Shown piece by piece: positions 35,985-47,261 of a stretch of 64,000 nt of DNA. The notes below the pieces were generated by a model that saw only the letters and a program-made list of their open reading frames with translations, did no database searches and was not told the origin of the DNA. The first letter of the stretch is position 1. Each line of letters starts with the position of its first letter. The DNA comes from Nymphaea colorata (taxonomy: Eukaryota; Streptophyta; Magnoliopsida; Nymphaeales; Nymphaeaceae), in assembly GCF_008831285.2 (NCBI RefSeq), contig NC_045148.1:2668001-2732000 (forward strand). The letters are read 5' to 3'. Position numbers and translations under genes: made by a program.

Positions 35985-36455
35985 GCATACAAGAAGCTAA
36001 CCGTACCTTCTTAAAGGAGAATCAACTTAGGTAAGGAGGATTTGGTCTTGTATCCAAGATAAGTAATTCAGTAAAATTTCAATTTTAGATCTCTCAAACT
36101 GCAGACGTTGTAGAACTGAATCCCCTTGTTACAGGGTGAGTTCAATGGAAGGATGGCAGCAATAAGAAGACTTTCCCAAGGTTTCCATCATGGCTCAAAA
36201 GAGTTAATGAATGAAGTTATATTGATTTTTAGGCCTCAACAGAAAAACTTGGTTAGGCTGCTGGGTTTTTTCCTTGAGAGGGGAGGTTGCTTGTCTATGA
36301 GTTCATGCCCAATAGAAGCCTCAATGCATTTCTTAAAGGTAATTCAATCTTCTCTAATCAAAGTTCCCTTTATTTAAGTTACTGTAGGCAAGCCAGTGGA
36401 GGGGACTCATTTTATTTTAGATCCCATGTCTAGGAGGGTGTTAGATAAAGGGTAT
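35985..36455 (+). pseudogene. Captured fragment of a cysteine-rich-type receptor kinase
   Basis: Three kinase-domain exon pieces are in order: about 35985-36055 (EANRTFLKENQLR*GGFGLV, the glycine-rich loop); 36135-36338 (NGRMAAIRRLSQGFHHGSKE then LMNEVILI and QKNLVRLLGFFLE, with a one-base shift before VYEFMPNRSLNAFLK); and about 36408-36455 (ILDPMSRRVLDKG). This matches subdomains I-V of DUF26/S-domain-type receptor kinases. The catalytic lysine of the A-V-K motif is arginine (AAIRRL), and the loop exon has a stop. Introns are partly preserved, and no extracellular or C-lobe catalytic region is seen. Confidence 0.75.
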
Positions 36456-36459
36456 AGGT

Positions 36460-37500
36460 GGTACATTTTTTGTTTCTTTTGTTATGTGAAGGTTATTGGC
36501 TACTTTGCATCTGTATTACACACAACCATGTAAGATGCTTCTTTATTACCATAACTTGAGCACCTTACCTGTCCTACTTTTGGTTTTTGTGTATATGTAG
36601 GCCTCAAAGGTTCCTTCTACCAATCACTAGTTTGCAATTGGAATTGATTTCATATGCTTATGTATTTTCTGTGATGAACATTTTACAAGTTTAGAACGTT
36701 TTTTATAAGTGACATTTCAACTATGTGTCTATGCATATGTATGTTTATATTCTTGTTGTCTTCATGCTATTGATATTTTATGCATTTATGCTTTTAATGC
36801 ACATCTTGCGCTCCTGATTATTTACATTTTTAACACCAATGTAGAATAATGTACACTCCCACTTCACTCCATTCTTGGTTGTTTTAGGTTCAATTGCGTA
36901 TGATGAATGAAAATGTATAGTAGCAATAAAATAACAAGAAATATTTTTTGGTTTCTAGCAAAAAATATCATGCTTGTCACCTATACCATCTATTCTAGAT
37001 CTTATTTTAGCCAATAGAATGAAATATCATATGAATAAGAAGAGTAAATGTTAGATGTAAGACATTCATTGATTTCTTTTCTTCAACATGTTTGATTGAG
37101 ATGTAGCTAACCGTTCAAATATGTTTTCCTTCTTTGTGTTGTTTATTGATCTTTTCTTTTATTGAGGTGATTGATGTTGCTGCAGGTTCCTTTTTGTGTA
37201 GTTATTGGATGGTACATCGTACAGCCAATGGACTTAATCTTTCATATTGCTACACTTTCTAGGACAATATGATAAAATGATTGCTGTTCGTGGATCACAT
37301 TTAAATAGCCAAAAAGCCTTATATTGAGCTTCAACAGGAAAGAAGCTGCAACCTTTCTTTTTTTTTTCAAGTATTTGTTTGTGCAATACGAAATCTGTGC
37401 TTCAAATTCCAGTTTCCACAGATGTGGTTGGATACATAAACCTCCTTCCTTTAATAAGGAAATTTTATAGGAGGACTATGCTCTTGGTTCAAATCTTGGT
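36460..37500. other. Unassigned part of the CACTA element
   Basis: AT-rich sequence between the kinase fragment and the subterminal repeats. I see no coding match. Confidence 0.4.
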
Positions 37501-37529
37501 TCTTTTTATCTTTCTCTCTCTCAAAAGTA

Positions 37530-37768
37530 ATTGAATGAGTAGGAACGGCTGGTGCAACTTTCTTATTCCTAAAAGTGATTGCATGAGGTTCTAGGAATGG
37601 TCGAGGTGATCGTTATGCAGTCATTAGGAACTGTCATTATTGTTCCTAAAAGCAATTAGCAAAACTTTAGGAATGTGAGCCGTTTGTTCCCAATTATTTT
37701 TAGGAACGACCTCCCACACTTTTAGGAATGGTTTCTGGTCATTCCTAAAAGTGTTATTTGTCGTTGTG
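37530..37768. repeat. CACTA 3' subterminal repeat array and terminus
   Basis: At least eight copies of TAGGAA(C/T)G or its complement TTCCTAAAAG occur in mixed orientation, followed by the terminal GTTATTTGTCGTTGTG. Such arrays bind the accessory transposase in CACTA elements. A possible 3-bp target duplication (TTG) follows. Confidence 0.65.
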
Positions 37769-39520
37769 TTGGGCTGGTCTTAGCTAAGCAAAAGTCTTGG
37801 TCAGGTAAGGACACCTGAGCAAACTAAATGATGATTGACCAAGTCAAGCTTGCTTTAGTGGAATGTCCAATGAAGTGTAAGTAAGCTCGAAATGAGCTTC
37901 TGAATTGCTCAGGTTGAGTACCTCAAAGATGTCAAGCTGATGTTACAAAGAACCCATTAGGAGGTGGGCTACAAGGGGAAGCCTGTTTGTCTTTTCACGT
38001 AGGCATGAACCCATCCAAGTTAGCGACTTCAAATGAGCAAAACAGGTTTTGTCCAACCAATCTAGCTTTACTCCAAATTGAACCAAAATTGGGACTAGTT
38101 TAGGTTGACCACCCTAAACAAACTCAATTAGGCCTTAGTTTAGTCAAATAGGTCATAAGGAGATTTGCTTGGTCTAGTGTGGCATTGAGTTTGTCTCAAA
38201 CTAGACTCAAGTTGGTTGAGCCAGCTTTAACCAGGCTAGGCTAGGCTCAATGACTGGAGATGGTTAGAGGGTCAAGTTTATCTAGAAATTGGTTTGAAGT
38301 TTTATTAATCTCGCAGATAACCTAACTACACAATGCATGAAAGATAAAAATGATTAACTTAGAACATAAAACATAACCAAGGGGAAATAAGAAAATGGAA
38401 GCATAGCTCACACAGTTAAAATAACTCTACTTTACGCTAACCATGATTAAAGCAGGATTATTAAAGCTAAATACATACAACATATTAAACTAATTAACTC
38501 TAAATGACATATTAAACAAGGCACCAAAATAGGACTCGATGTATCTAAAGAGGTACTTAGAGAAGTAGAGACTTAGATGTGGTAGCGGCAAATGAAGAAA
38601 AGTCCTCCTTGGGTGGCAGCAATGGGTACAGTGGTGTTTATAATGATGGCCAGGGCTGGTAGAAATCTGGTAGAGTGATGGCTAGATTGGTGGCAAATGA
38701 TGGTGGAAATACAGCAGAGTTTCCCTAGGTGAGTGAAGAAAGAAGAGAAAACTTCAACGAAGCCTCCTCGTGGTGGCGCCTAGAGCTGGAGAAGCTTGGA
38801 CAGAATGGTGCCATGCATGGAGAAAATGGCGACACTTCAGCAAGGTGGCAGCAGTAGAGAGGATGGAAGAGAGAGAGAGCAAGGAGAAAGAGCTTGAGCA
38901 TGAGAAGGAGAGCACAAGCCTGAAGTCTTAGGACGTTCACCCACCCCTCCAACCCTCACCCCAATGGATATTTGTAGTTGAGGAGGGGTGGGGGTGTGGG
39001 TGAGCTAACCAATCACATAAAATGTACTAACACATTATTAACATAATAACATGTCAACTCAGTAATTAACTAACATAAAATATATGACATATTATTAACT
39101 TAGTCCAATTTAATATAGACTAACATAGGATTGGATAAATTAATAGGTCCAGAGTATTGTGTCCTAATTCGGGGTCATATCATGGCTCAGGTCCTAGGTG
39201 TTGTGTCCTCATCCAGCCACATGTCCCCCATGACATGCAATTAGAGTTGTTAAGTAATTATGTGTTGATGTGTGAAACATATGCCTCGAGACTATCAGCC
39301 TATCTAATGCCTCGATGTTGTGGGTGAACTGGGAACTTGCACGATGCTGCATGTCACCTTTGTGAATCATAAACATCGAGTTGATGTGTGTTTGATGCTT
39401 GATGCCTACACTTCAAGCACAATTTTTTTTCATTTTTAAAAACCCTTAAAGCATGTTTTCTTTGATTTGACATTATTTTCCTTTTTTTTTTAATTTCACC
39501 TTGTTAAGAAAGAGAAAGGT
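37769..39520. other. Unassigned intergenic sequence
   Basis: No gene is seen. The section 37790-38290 is rich in GGTTGAG/AAACTAG-type short words. The minus-strand frame 38725-38952 lies in purine-rich sequence and shows no motif. Confidence 0.4.
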
Positions 39521-39523
39521 TTA

Positions 39524-40272
39524 GGTTGCATTTTGATGACATCTTGACAAAATGGTTTTGGTGAAAACTTGGTTTGTAAAAATCAAATTTTTAATGAGTT
39601 TTTAAAACCTGGTTTTATGTGTTTGGATGAGATGACAAAAACCAGGTTTCCATTTTTTAAAACCTATTTTTTGTTTGAATGACAAAAAATAAGTTTTAGA
39701 TGGTGCTTTTAAAAACCATATGAGACCTTTAAATATTATCTATAAGATATTGTTTAATATATTATTACCATTTAAGAATAAAAGAATTGAAAACGAGCTG
39801 ACAAGTGCCATAATGATGCCTAAAGGCACCATAGTTTAGAAGTTGAAGCTGTAAAGCATATACAAAAACCATCATATGATGAAAAAAAAGAGTATGCAAA
39901 ATAAACATCCCTGTGTTAAAATGGATGCATTAAACTTTATGGCATAAGCAATCACTAAATTTTATGGCATAGACAACCATGATACATTAATGAGAAAACA
40001 TCACCGTAACATGATTTACAAAAGGTGACTTTAATTTCAACAATAATAAAGAAAATAAGATGACCAGTTCCATGTGTCCCAAATCGTCGTTTAGGGTGAA
40101 AAAAGACCCCCAAGCAGGCTATTCAAAAGAGTGAAAAAAACTCGTTTTGGAAAAACTGAGTTTTTGGAAATGTCGTTTGAAGGTGATCCAAACATCCATA
40201 AAATGACGTTTGGGAAGGAAAACACTGTTTTTCATCTCAAACGTTGTTTTGAGGGTGCATCCAAATGCACCG
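39524..40272. mobile_element. PIF/Harbinger-like MITE, about 749 bp
   Basis: The left end GGTTGCATTTTGATG and the complement of the right end CGGTGCATTTGGATG agree at 12 of 15 positions. Both sides are flanked by TTA (39521-39523 and 40273-40275), the duplication typical of PIF/Harbinger. Internal sequence near both ends carries AAAACC/GTTTTT words in opposite orientation. No transposase is encoded. Confidence 0.55.
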
Positions 40273-40275
40273 TTA

Positions 40276-42504
40276 AGTTTGTTTCATTTTGTTTTTAAGA
40301 AATCTCTCTCATTTTTTCTCTCATGAACACCAATTGCCCTCTTCATCTTCATGATGAATGTCATTATGCCGGTGCTTGGCACTTCTCTCTCATTCCGATG
40401 AATGCTTGACACCCCTATCTCTTCAATGTTGCCAGGTATCTCCCTCCAATGTAAACCGGCGTTATGCTACCTTCATTCAGCCAGATTTGCGCATCATCAT
40501 GGTCTTATCGGGTGAGCCCCAATCACCTGGTTGAGACTAAAAATGATTTTTGTTTACCAACATCCAATGCCTGCCTCATCTAAGGGCATTTTCCCTCCAA
40601 ACCATTCTAGCCTTCTCTGCTATCATGAACGTTGATGAAATCTGCTCATTTGTGAGCCTGTTTCTTCTCGCCTACTGGAGATCAACACTCCAATCTTAAT
40701 GTCTAGTTGTCAACAAGGTGTCGTCTTAGTGCCAACGCCCAGCTTATGCCCATTAGGCAGCTCTATGCAAAGCCTAAATCTTGTATATGTAACTTTGGGT
40801 AGATAAAGATTCTCTTGCAGTTAGGTTTTCCAAAATTGCATATTCAAGGTTTCAGCCATTAATCGTACTGTTGGCATATCATTTTGTGTAGAATGGATAT
40901 GCATGTGTGATCTGATATGTTTAAGAAGTTACAAACAATGATTAACCTGAGTTTCGCATTGCTTATTTTAGTTGTTGTTTTCCATTTTGACATTAGTTTT
41001 ATGGATGTTATATACTTGACAATTTTGGTTGTGAAGCTTACACTTTGCTATGCCTTGGTTTACTTTGCCTTGTTTCATAAGAACAATGCTTTGCTTCACC
41101 ACATCACATTTAGAAACATTGCATGCAATTGCATTCCTCTTGCATTTCCATCCATTAATGCATATATTCATCATAGTATGTTCATACCTGCGCATATCAT
41201 GTTCATACATGCTCTTTAAGTGTTGCCTCATGATACATCCAAGCATCTGCATGCAGATTTATGTCATGCTCACATTGTACTTAGGTTTATATCATCATAT
41301 GCATGACATATCAGACATGAAAGTTTAGGTTGGCCTCCATATATGCATTAATTAGATTTTATGACATGATATGGATGATAACCCAAATACTTTGTCTATG
41401 ATGTATTCATTATTTCATGAAGTTTCTCTTTTTTATTATTTAATTATTATTTCATGCAATTTATGTCATGCGTTAAATGTTCCATGCATGCATATAGGAA
41501 CCATAGGTCACGTATACTTATTATCCTCCATTTTTTTCTGGGTAGGGAAGAGTAGGTAATTTTATGTGGTTTATGAATTGAATTGCATGATTTTCTGTTT
41601 TTTGAGTGTTCAGTTCGATCTAGATTAGACTTACCAGTCAGTATTTTTAGCATAGTCATCATGACTAGGGTGTTATTCTTCTATGTTTTACACTTATGAG
41701 GGCATATTTTGCCTAAGTACTAAAAAACTATAATTTTGGATAGATTTGAAATTTTGATTTCATACGGAAAAATAAAAAAAATCTTAAAAGTCAATTTTTG
41801 TCTTTAGAAAGGCCTCTAACTCTACTTTTTGTTGACTAATTTTCGTGGAAATTGAATGTGAGTAAGTATGTTCTTAGTGACCAGTTTGCCCTCTAGCTTT
41901 CTGTAAATTGCAAAACCTGCTTTTAACTATTTCTTGTAATAAAATTTGAATATCTTTTTAAATTATAATGGAGTTTTGGTTTCTATGAAATGGGTCAAAT
42001 TCCTTAATATATCGGACATTTTTCACTAAATTTGAATATCTTTGACACTATTTTATCACCTTTGACCGTTTCTTTAGGCAAATTACATCATTTTGTCATG
42101 AAAAGTGTAGTTTGCAGAAAAAGGGACATTTTACTCATTTAATTTATTTCTTTCACATTTATATCATGTAGTTAGTTAATTTCCATTTATATTAGGTATA
42201 TTATTTGTAAGCTTCTATCTCTCTTCTTCCACAAAGTCAGTTATGTGATTTTAATTCGATTTGTCTGTTATTTAATATCTTTTCTTTAGGGTTTGATTGG
42301 CGTGGAAGTATTTTGTTATTTTACATGGTCTAATTGTTCATGCAAAATTGATGTCCAAAAGTTGACTTGAGAACGAAAAATAGCTAGTTTACTTAGGAAT
42401 TTGTTGATTGTTTTGTGTGTTTTCTTAGTGTTTGACTGGGTGAATTGAATGTTAATGTACTTGAATGAAATTATCTTTTCGTAAATATTCAAATTTGCTT
42501 GATT
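40276..42504. other. Unassigned intergenic sequence
   Basis: No gene or transposon domain is recognised. Overlapping frames on both strands at 40917-41328 are in AT-rich CATATTCATCAT-type sequence and look like chance. Confidence 0.4.
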
Positions 42505-42509
42505 AATAA

Positions 42510-45500
42510 TGTAACGTGTGACACTTGTTGTGAGCAGGACGGTGGATTAGGGTCTAGACCAGGACCCATGTTGCACCCGTATGAAAAGGCCCAATGTCGA
42601 GGGATCTGTCTCCCTCTTTCGATAATGGGTTCGACATAGAGAAACAAAAGGCAGAAGAAGAAACAAAAGAAAAAGAATTGAAAGAGAAGAAGACAACGGA
42701 GGTTGAGGAAGGAGAAGGAGGCAGAGAAGAACAAGTTAGCCATCCTCCCCCTTTCTTTTTCTCTCTCCCTCTTAATAGCGTCTCCCCCACTTGAACTCTC
42801 TCACTTTCTTTGCTGTTCCCCTCTCGTTCTCTCACCCTCACTGCCTCTCACTCTCACCCTCTTTCACCTTTACTCCTTCATTTTCTGCTCACACTCTCTC
42901 TTCAATTTCTCTCCTCTCTCCCTCATTCTTCTGAGCTCTGTCGCCCTCTCTCTTGTCTACACTCTCTCTCTCGCCCACTCTATGGCTCACTCACTCTCCC
43001 CATCACACCCGGCTCTCTCACCTGTTCCCTCAGCTGAACCCTCTCTCTCGGCTCTCTTCCTATCGTCTGATCCCTCTCTATCCTGGCCTTTCTCTCTCAA
43101 CCAAATGCTCTCTCTCTCTCATATTTGTTCACTTTGATTCTCTTTATTGTTGTTTGGCAATTGGCAGCCTGGAGAACACATTTTCCCCTTTTCCAGCCTA
43201 CGGGGGGGCAGTTATGGGTGACGGCAGTAGACTATAGTTTGCGTTGGTGGCTTGCTATGCATTTGGAGTGGCTGCCACAGATGACGATTACAGTTTGCAC
43301 ACTGTGAGGGGGGTGAGCACAGTCAAACAAGCCTAATTTTACTAGTTTTTTGCGTTAAGAAATGTATATAATTATTTTTTGGCACGATGGGTTAATATTT
43401 CGAGCGGTTAGGAAGCATAGTAAAGATTTTGATAATGTTGGGAAGGTTTAGGATTGTTTTGACAAACTCTTGATGCATGCTATTGTTGATATAAATATTA
43501 CATTGCTTGTGGGGAAAGAGTAGTTATGTTGGTTTTCATGTAAAATTACGATTTGAAAAGACAACAAACTATGTAAGTTATTAGGGTTCGAACATACGCT
43601 TGGGTGCAATGAAAATACTTGTTCATGTTGATTGGATTAATTTTACGCTCTTACTAGTGAGAGCTAGTGTCGTTATGTAATGCCCCAAATGTTTAGTCCT
43701 GTATTGAAGATTGTGAGAAATCTTCAAGGGTTTATAAAAGGGGTCATTAATGAGATAATTGTCCTGATTCTTAGCCTTTTTAGGGTTGGAGCCGAAACTG
43801 CTAGGGGGCGGGTTGGCATCCGTTGGACCAGGGGTCCGAGCCCAGGAGAGTGGGTCAGGTTGTTACAGTGGTATCAGTGCAGTTTCAACACTCGGATCTG
43901 GGGTCCCACACACGCAGACATGTAAGGAGGGTGGATTGTAATGCCCCAAATGTTTAGTCCTGTATTGAAGATTGTGAGAAATCATCAATGGTTTATAAAG
44001 GGGGTCATTAATGAGATAATTGTCCTGGTTCTTAGCATTTTTAGGGTTAGAGCCGAAACTAGTAGGGGGCAGGTTGGGATCCATTGGACCAAGGGCCCAA
44101 GGCCGGGGTAGATTGTAACGCCCCAAATGTTTAGTCCTGTATTGAAGATTGTGAGAAATCATCAAAGGTTTATAAAGGAGGTCATTAATGAGAAAATTGT
44201 CCTGGTTCTTAGCGTTTTTAGGGTTAGAGCCGAAACTGATAGGGGGCAGGTTAGGATCCATTGGATCAGGGGCTCGAGCCCAGGAAAGTGGGTCGGGTTG
44301 TTACACGTCATCAACAAATTGACAAAAGAGAAGCATGGTTGCTGGGATGACACCTCAAGTTTGAAAGCAAGTTGAGAAACATACTACTGATAGGTTTGAA
44401 TTAAGGTCATAGAGTTTAAATCATTTGGTCACAATCTCTAAAAGATAGGAAAAACTTGTTGGATGGTTCTACAGATTCTACCTTTTGGCACCCTCTTGAG
44501 ATGATAACCTTTGACTCAATGGTCCTATTTCTTACCTAAATAGATTTTAGAGTGAAGTAGATAGAAAAAGTTATTGCTTTGAATTTTTGTAGATGGACTT
44601 GGCACATCGAGCAGACCCTGAGCGACAAAATTTAGAGTTAGAGGTAATTTTGGGTTTTTGTGGAGACGCGCGATAGGTATGGCAGCAATTCCAGGCAAAT
44701 TCATGCTTGGGGCCAAGTATAGAGTATGTGTTTGTGCTCCCAAGCGTGGGTTTTCATGCTTGCTTGATCATGTGATTGTGTTTTTGTTTGAATGATGTGT
44801 GATATGACATGCCTCTGTAAGTATGAAATTGATTGATTGTGTTGATTAGTTGTCTTTACATGCTCTGTGATGGCATATGTATGTTAGAAATTATAATTAT
44901 TTAGGACAAATTATTGTAAATGTGATTTCATAATGATAAATTAAAAAAGAATAATTGATCAAAGGCCAGTAGGTTATGATAATATGTTTGGGATACATCA
45001 TCCTCTTGAAACTGGCCTCAGGATATCGTTGTGTGATGTACTTGGAGTGTTGTTCCCCACCTTCCCAACCTAGGTGTCCTAGTGAAGGTTCAACAATTCT
45101 CTATGGAATTTACACATCCTTGGCCAATTGATGTACCGCTGTATTGTGAATGGATCCGTACTGTTTCGGGCCATCACGGGGGCTGTCTCCTTATTGTCAT
45201 TACCCATGGCATGCACGTGCTTGTGTTTTGTACCCACTAGAGTGGTTAATTAATAAAATTAAATATAAATAAAATAAATGTAAAGAAAATGAATATGAAT
45301 GAAGTGAATGTGCATCAATTGAATATGACCAATAAGTGTGTTGGTTGTGACTATTGAGCGGTTCTAGATATTGTGGAAAATGTGAAGAACTATCATGACA
45401 AATTATGTGACTGCACATGTGTATTATGATATCCATAGTAATTATGCTTCTTTGTATGTTAGATTTTAGATTTAAGCCCTTATCTTAGAGAGTTAGAAAT

Positions 45501-45891
45501 TTGTCTGGTTTGTCGTCATAATGGAAAGGTTCAGCCTTTTGTTGTTTATCTTTCAGGTTTTGGTAGACCCAAGGTAGCAAGTTGATCAGACGTCTCCGTT
45601 CACTTTATACTGGAAAGATTTTAGGTGTATTGTCATGTCAAACCATCATGTTTTGTTTCATTAATGTCTTCCTTTGGTTTAAACAATGATAGTTTGTTTT
45701 GGGGGTATTTTTGTTGTGAGCGTCATCGGATAAATGTGAAAACATCTTGTATGAATTGATTTTGAGACATAAATGGATTATTTGTCCCACTATCATTTTG
45801 ATTGGTACAGCTCCATTTTAGTTTTTGTGTCATCGCACCTCAACATGTTATATCGAAAAAAAATTGATCGTTAAAAAGTCAGGGTGTGACA
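42510..45891 (+). repeat. 5' LTR of the Tekay-like element
   Basis: Matches 50684-53792 apart from a nested 630-bp TRIM (43676-44305) and about 350 bp present only in the other copy (about 52500-52850). A pyrimidine-rich CTCTCTCACT stretch (42740-43140), repeated at 50930-51290 in the 3' LTR, produces long but meaningless serine/leucine-rich frames. Confidence 0.85.
43676..44305 (+). mobile_element. TRIM retrotransposon with three LTR copies, 630 bp
   Basis: LTR1 is 43676-43867 (192 bp, TGTAATGCCCC to TTGTTACA). It is followed by a Met-tRNA primer-like site (TGGTATCAGTGCAG from 43869), about 50 bp of internal sequence and a purine-rich AAGGAGGGTGGA. LTR2 starts at 43937 and is truncated; it joins a short purine stretch at about 44103-44113. 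LTR3 is 44114-44305 (192 bp). Flanking CGTTA (43671-43675) and CGTCA (44306-44310) form an almost perfect 5-bp target duplication. The 3' LTR of the host element lacks it. There is no coding capacity; the frames at 43680-44261 are repeat shadows. Confidence 0.8.
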
Positions 45892-45895
45892 GCTT

Positions 45896-45911
45896 TGGTA
45901 TCAAAGCTATG
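45896..45911 (+). promoter_or_regulatory. Primer binding site, initiator Met-tRNA type
   Basis: TGGTATCAAAGCTATG lies 4 bp after the 5' LTR end and differs at few positions from the complement of the 3' end of plant initiator Met-tRNA (TGGTATCAGAGC...). Confidence 0.8.
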
Positions 45912-46264
45912 AAAAAGCCCACTATGGTTGTGAGCTAAAGTCCATCTGTGAAGCTTTGTTGCCAAGGTACACACTAATTGATTAAACTCATATAGTATTT
46001 TTGAGTTTAATTGTGATTATATACGTACTGAATGGATTGATGTTTTGATATTATTGTGACCTTGCATCTCAATTTAACTTAAAAAACTTGTCATAGACTT
46101 TGTAATAAGAATGGAGGTGCTTAGTTATACAGATGGAGTACCAACATAAGGGTAAGAAGCGAAGTGGGCCGGCTACTAAGGCATAGAAAGAGCCAATTTC
46201 GGCCCATTCAGATGCGTGTGGGTTTTGAAACCCCACCATTGGAAACTCCTCCCTAGTCTAATCG

Positions 46265-47240
46265 TTGGTTAGTAACCAAAGGAGACATGTATCTCCTATA
46301 GAAGATACCAGTGCACCGCCTAAGGAGAAGGCGACCTTGGTGTCATTTAAACAGTTCATGTCGATGCAGCCATCAATTTTTAATAGAGATGGCAACCTAG
46401 ACGTGGTAGAGGAGTGGATCAAAGAAGCAGAGCACATCTTTGAGCTTCTCAAGATGCCAAAAGGAGATAAAGTGAGTTATGGCTCATACCTATTGAAGGG
46501 TGACTTTAAATGATGGTCGTCAACATGTGAGATTCGGCTAATAGGCCAACAACTGATCTCATGGTAATAGTTCAAAGATTCTTTCTTCAACACCTACTTC
46601 TTAGAGCATGCAATGAATAAAAAAAATACAAGATTCTTTCTTCAACACTTACTTCCCAGTGCATGCAACGAATAAAAAAATACAAGAATTCTTTCAGTTG
46701 CAACAAAATCACCTGATTTTGGAGGAGTATATTACAAAGTATCGATAGTTGGAAGTGTGTCATATCTCTACATACTGATGAGGCTAGAGCAGACAAGTTT
46801 ATGCACAAATTGCATGATAGGTTGCATAGCAAGATGATGTCTAGCAGGTCTCTTGATTTGGATGAGGCAATTACCATAGCTAGACATATGGAGGAGGATT
46901 GGGTGAAGATATAATAGGACCATCATAAGAAGCCAGGCTAGCATGTGCAAGATTGGCGGATGTGGGTGAAGCTCAACAACTTCGAGACTAGGGCAGAACC
47001 TTATGGAAGGCAAGACAACAATGCATATAAGCAGAATAGGCCTACACGTAGTGACACTACATTGGGGGCAGTGACAACTTCAACTCTTTCTAACTGCCCC
47101 ACTTGCTCACATGTGCACCCCAATCGTGTTATCGGGAGACTAAAGCATGCTTATACTATGGCAAAATGGGTCACTTCATCAAAGATTGCACAAAAATATA
47201 AGAAAAATAGTTCAAGAAGCCTGATGCCAGTCCTTTAAGG
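46265..47240 (+). pseudogene. Decayed gag of the Tekay-like element
   Basis: The frame at 46265-46513 contains PSIFNRDGNLDVVEEWIKEA then EHIFELLKMPKGDKVSYGSY, the retrotransposon gag (capsid) signature. It is broken by a 55-bp tandem duplication (46576-46685) that shifts the frame, then continues to a zinc-knuckle remnant near 47140-47185 (CLYYGKMGHFIKDC). There the second cysteine of the C-x2-C-x4-H-x4-C box has become tyrosine. Confidence 0.75.
46576..46685 (+). repeat. Tandem duplication of 55 bp in gag
   Basis: Two copies of a 55-bp unit beginning AGATTCTTTCTTCAACAC (46576 and 46631) with few differences. The length is not a multiple of three, so it disrupts gag. Confidence 0.85.
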
Positions 47241-47261
47241 AGGACTTCTAGACACGTATAT

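Larger units (their letters stand above)
31902..37768 (+). mobile_element. Right part of a CACTA (En/Spm) transposon with captured gene fragments
   Basis: Contains, in order, the DUF4216-type region of a TNP2-like transposase, a second gene with a Transposase_24 (Ptta/En/Spm) domain, fragments of three host genes, and a subterminal array of TAGGAA/CCTAAAAG motifs in both orientations (about 37530-37755). It ends GTTATTTGTCGTTGTG at 37768. The complement, CACAACGACAAATAACAC, resembles the CACTACAAGAAAA-type terminus of the superfamily. The left terminus was not found. Transposase frames carry many stops, so the element is non-autonomous now. Confidence 0.7.

Noticed and set aside
36126-36377. 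Intact receptor kinase gene
   Set aside because: Only N-lobe pieces exist, with a stop in the loop exon, a Lys-to-Arg change and a frameshift. It is treated as a captured pseudogene fragment.
38725-38952. 75-codon minus-strand frame with hydrophobic N-terminus
   Set aside because: It is purine-rich on the opposite strand, short, without motif, and next to repeat-like DNA.
40917-41328. Overlapping frames of 92-100 codons on both strands
   Set aside because: The AT-rich CAT-repeat-like composition opens all frames at once. There is no domain and no splice context.
42703-43137. 144-codon Ser/Leu-rich frame with membrane-like character
   Set aside because: It is a translation of the CT-rich tract in the LTR. 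The other LTR copy (50.9-51.3 kb) does not keep the frame.
43863-44261. 132-codon minus-strand frame with internal repeats
   Set aside because: The repeats are the TRIM LTR copies read on the opposite strand. There is no protein meaning.
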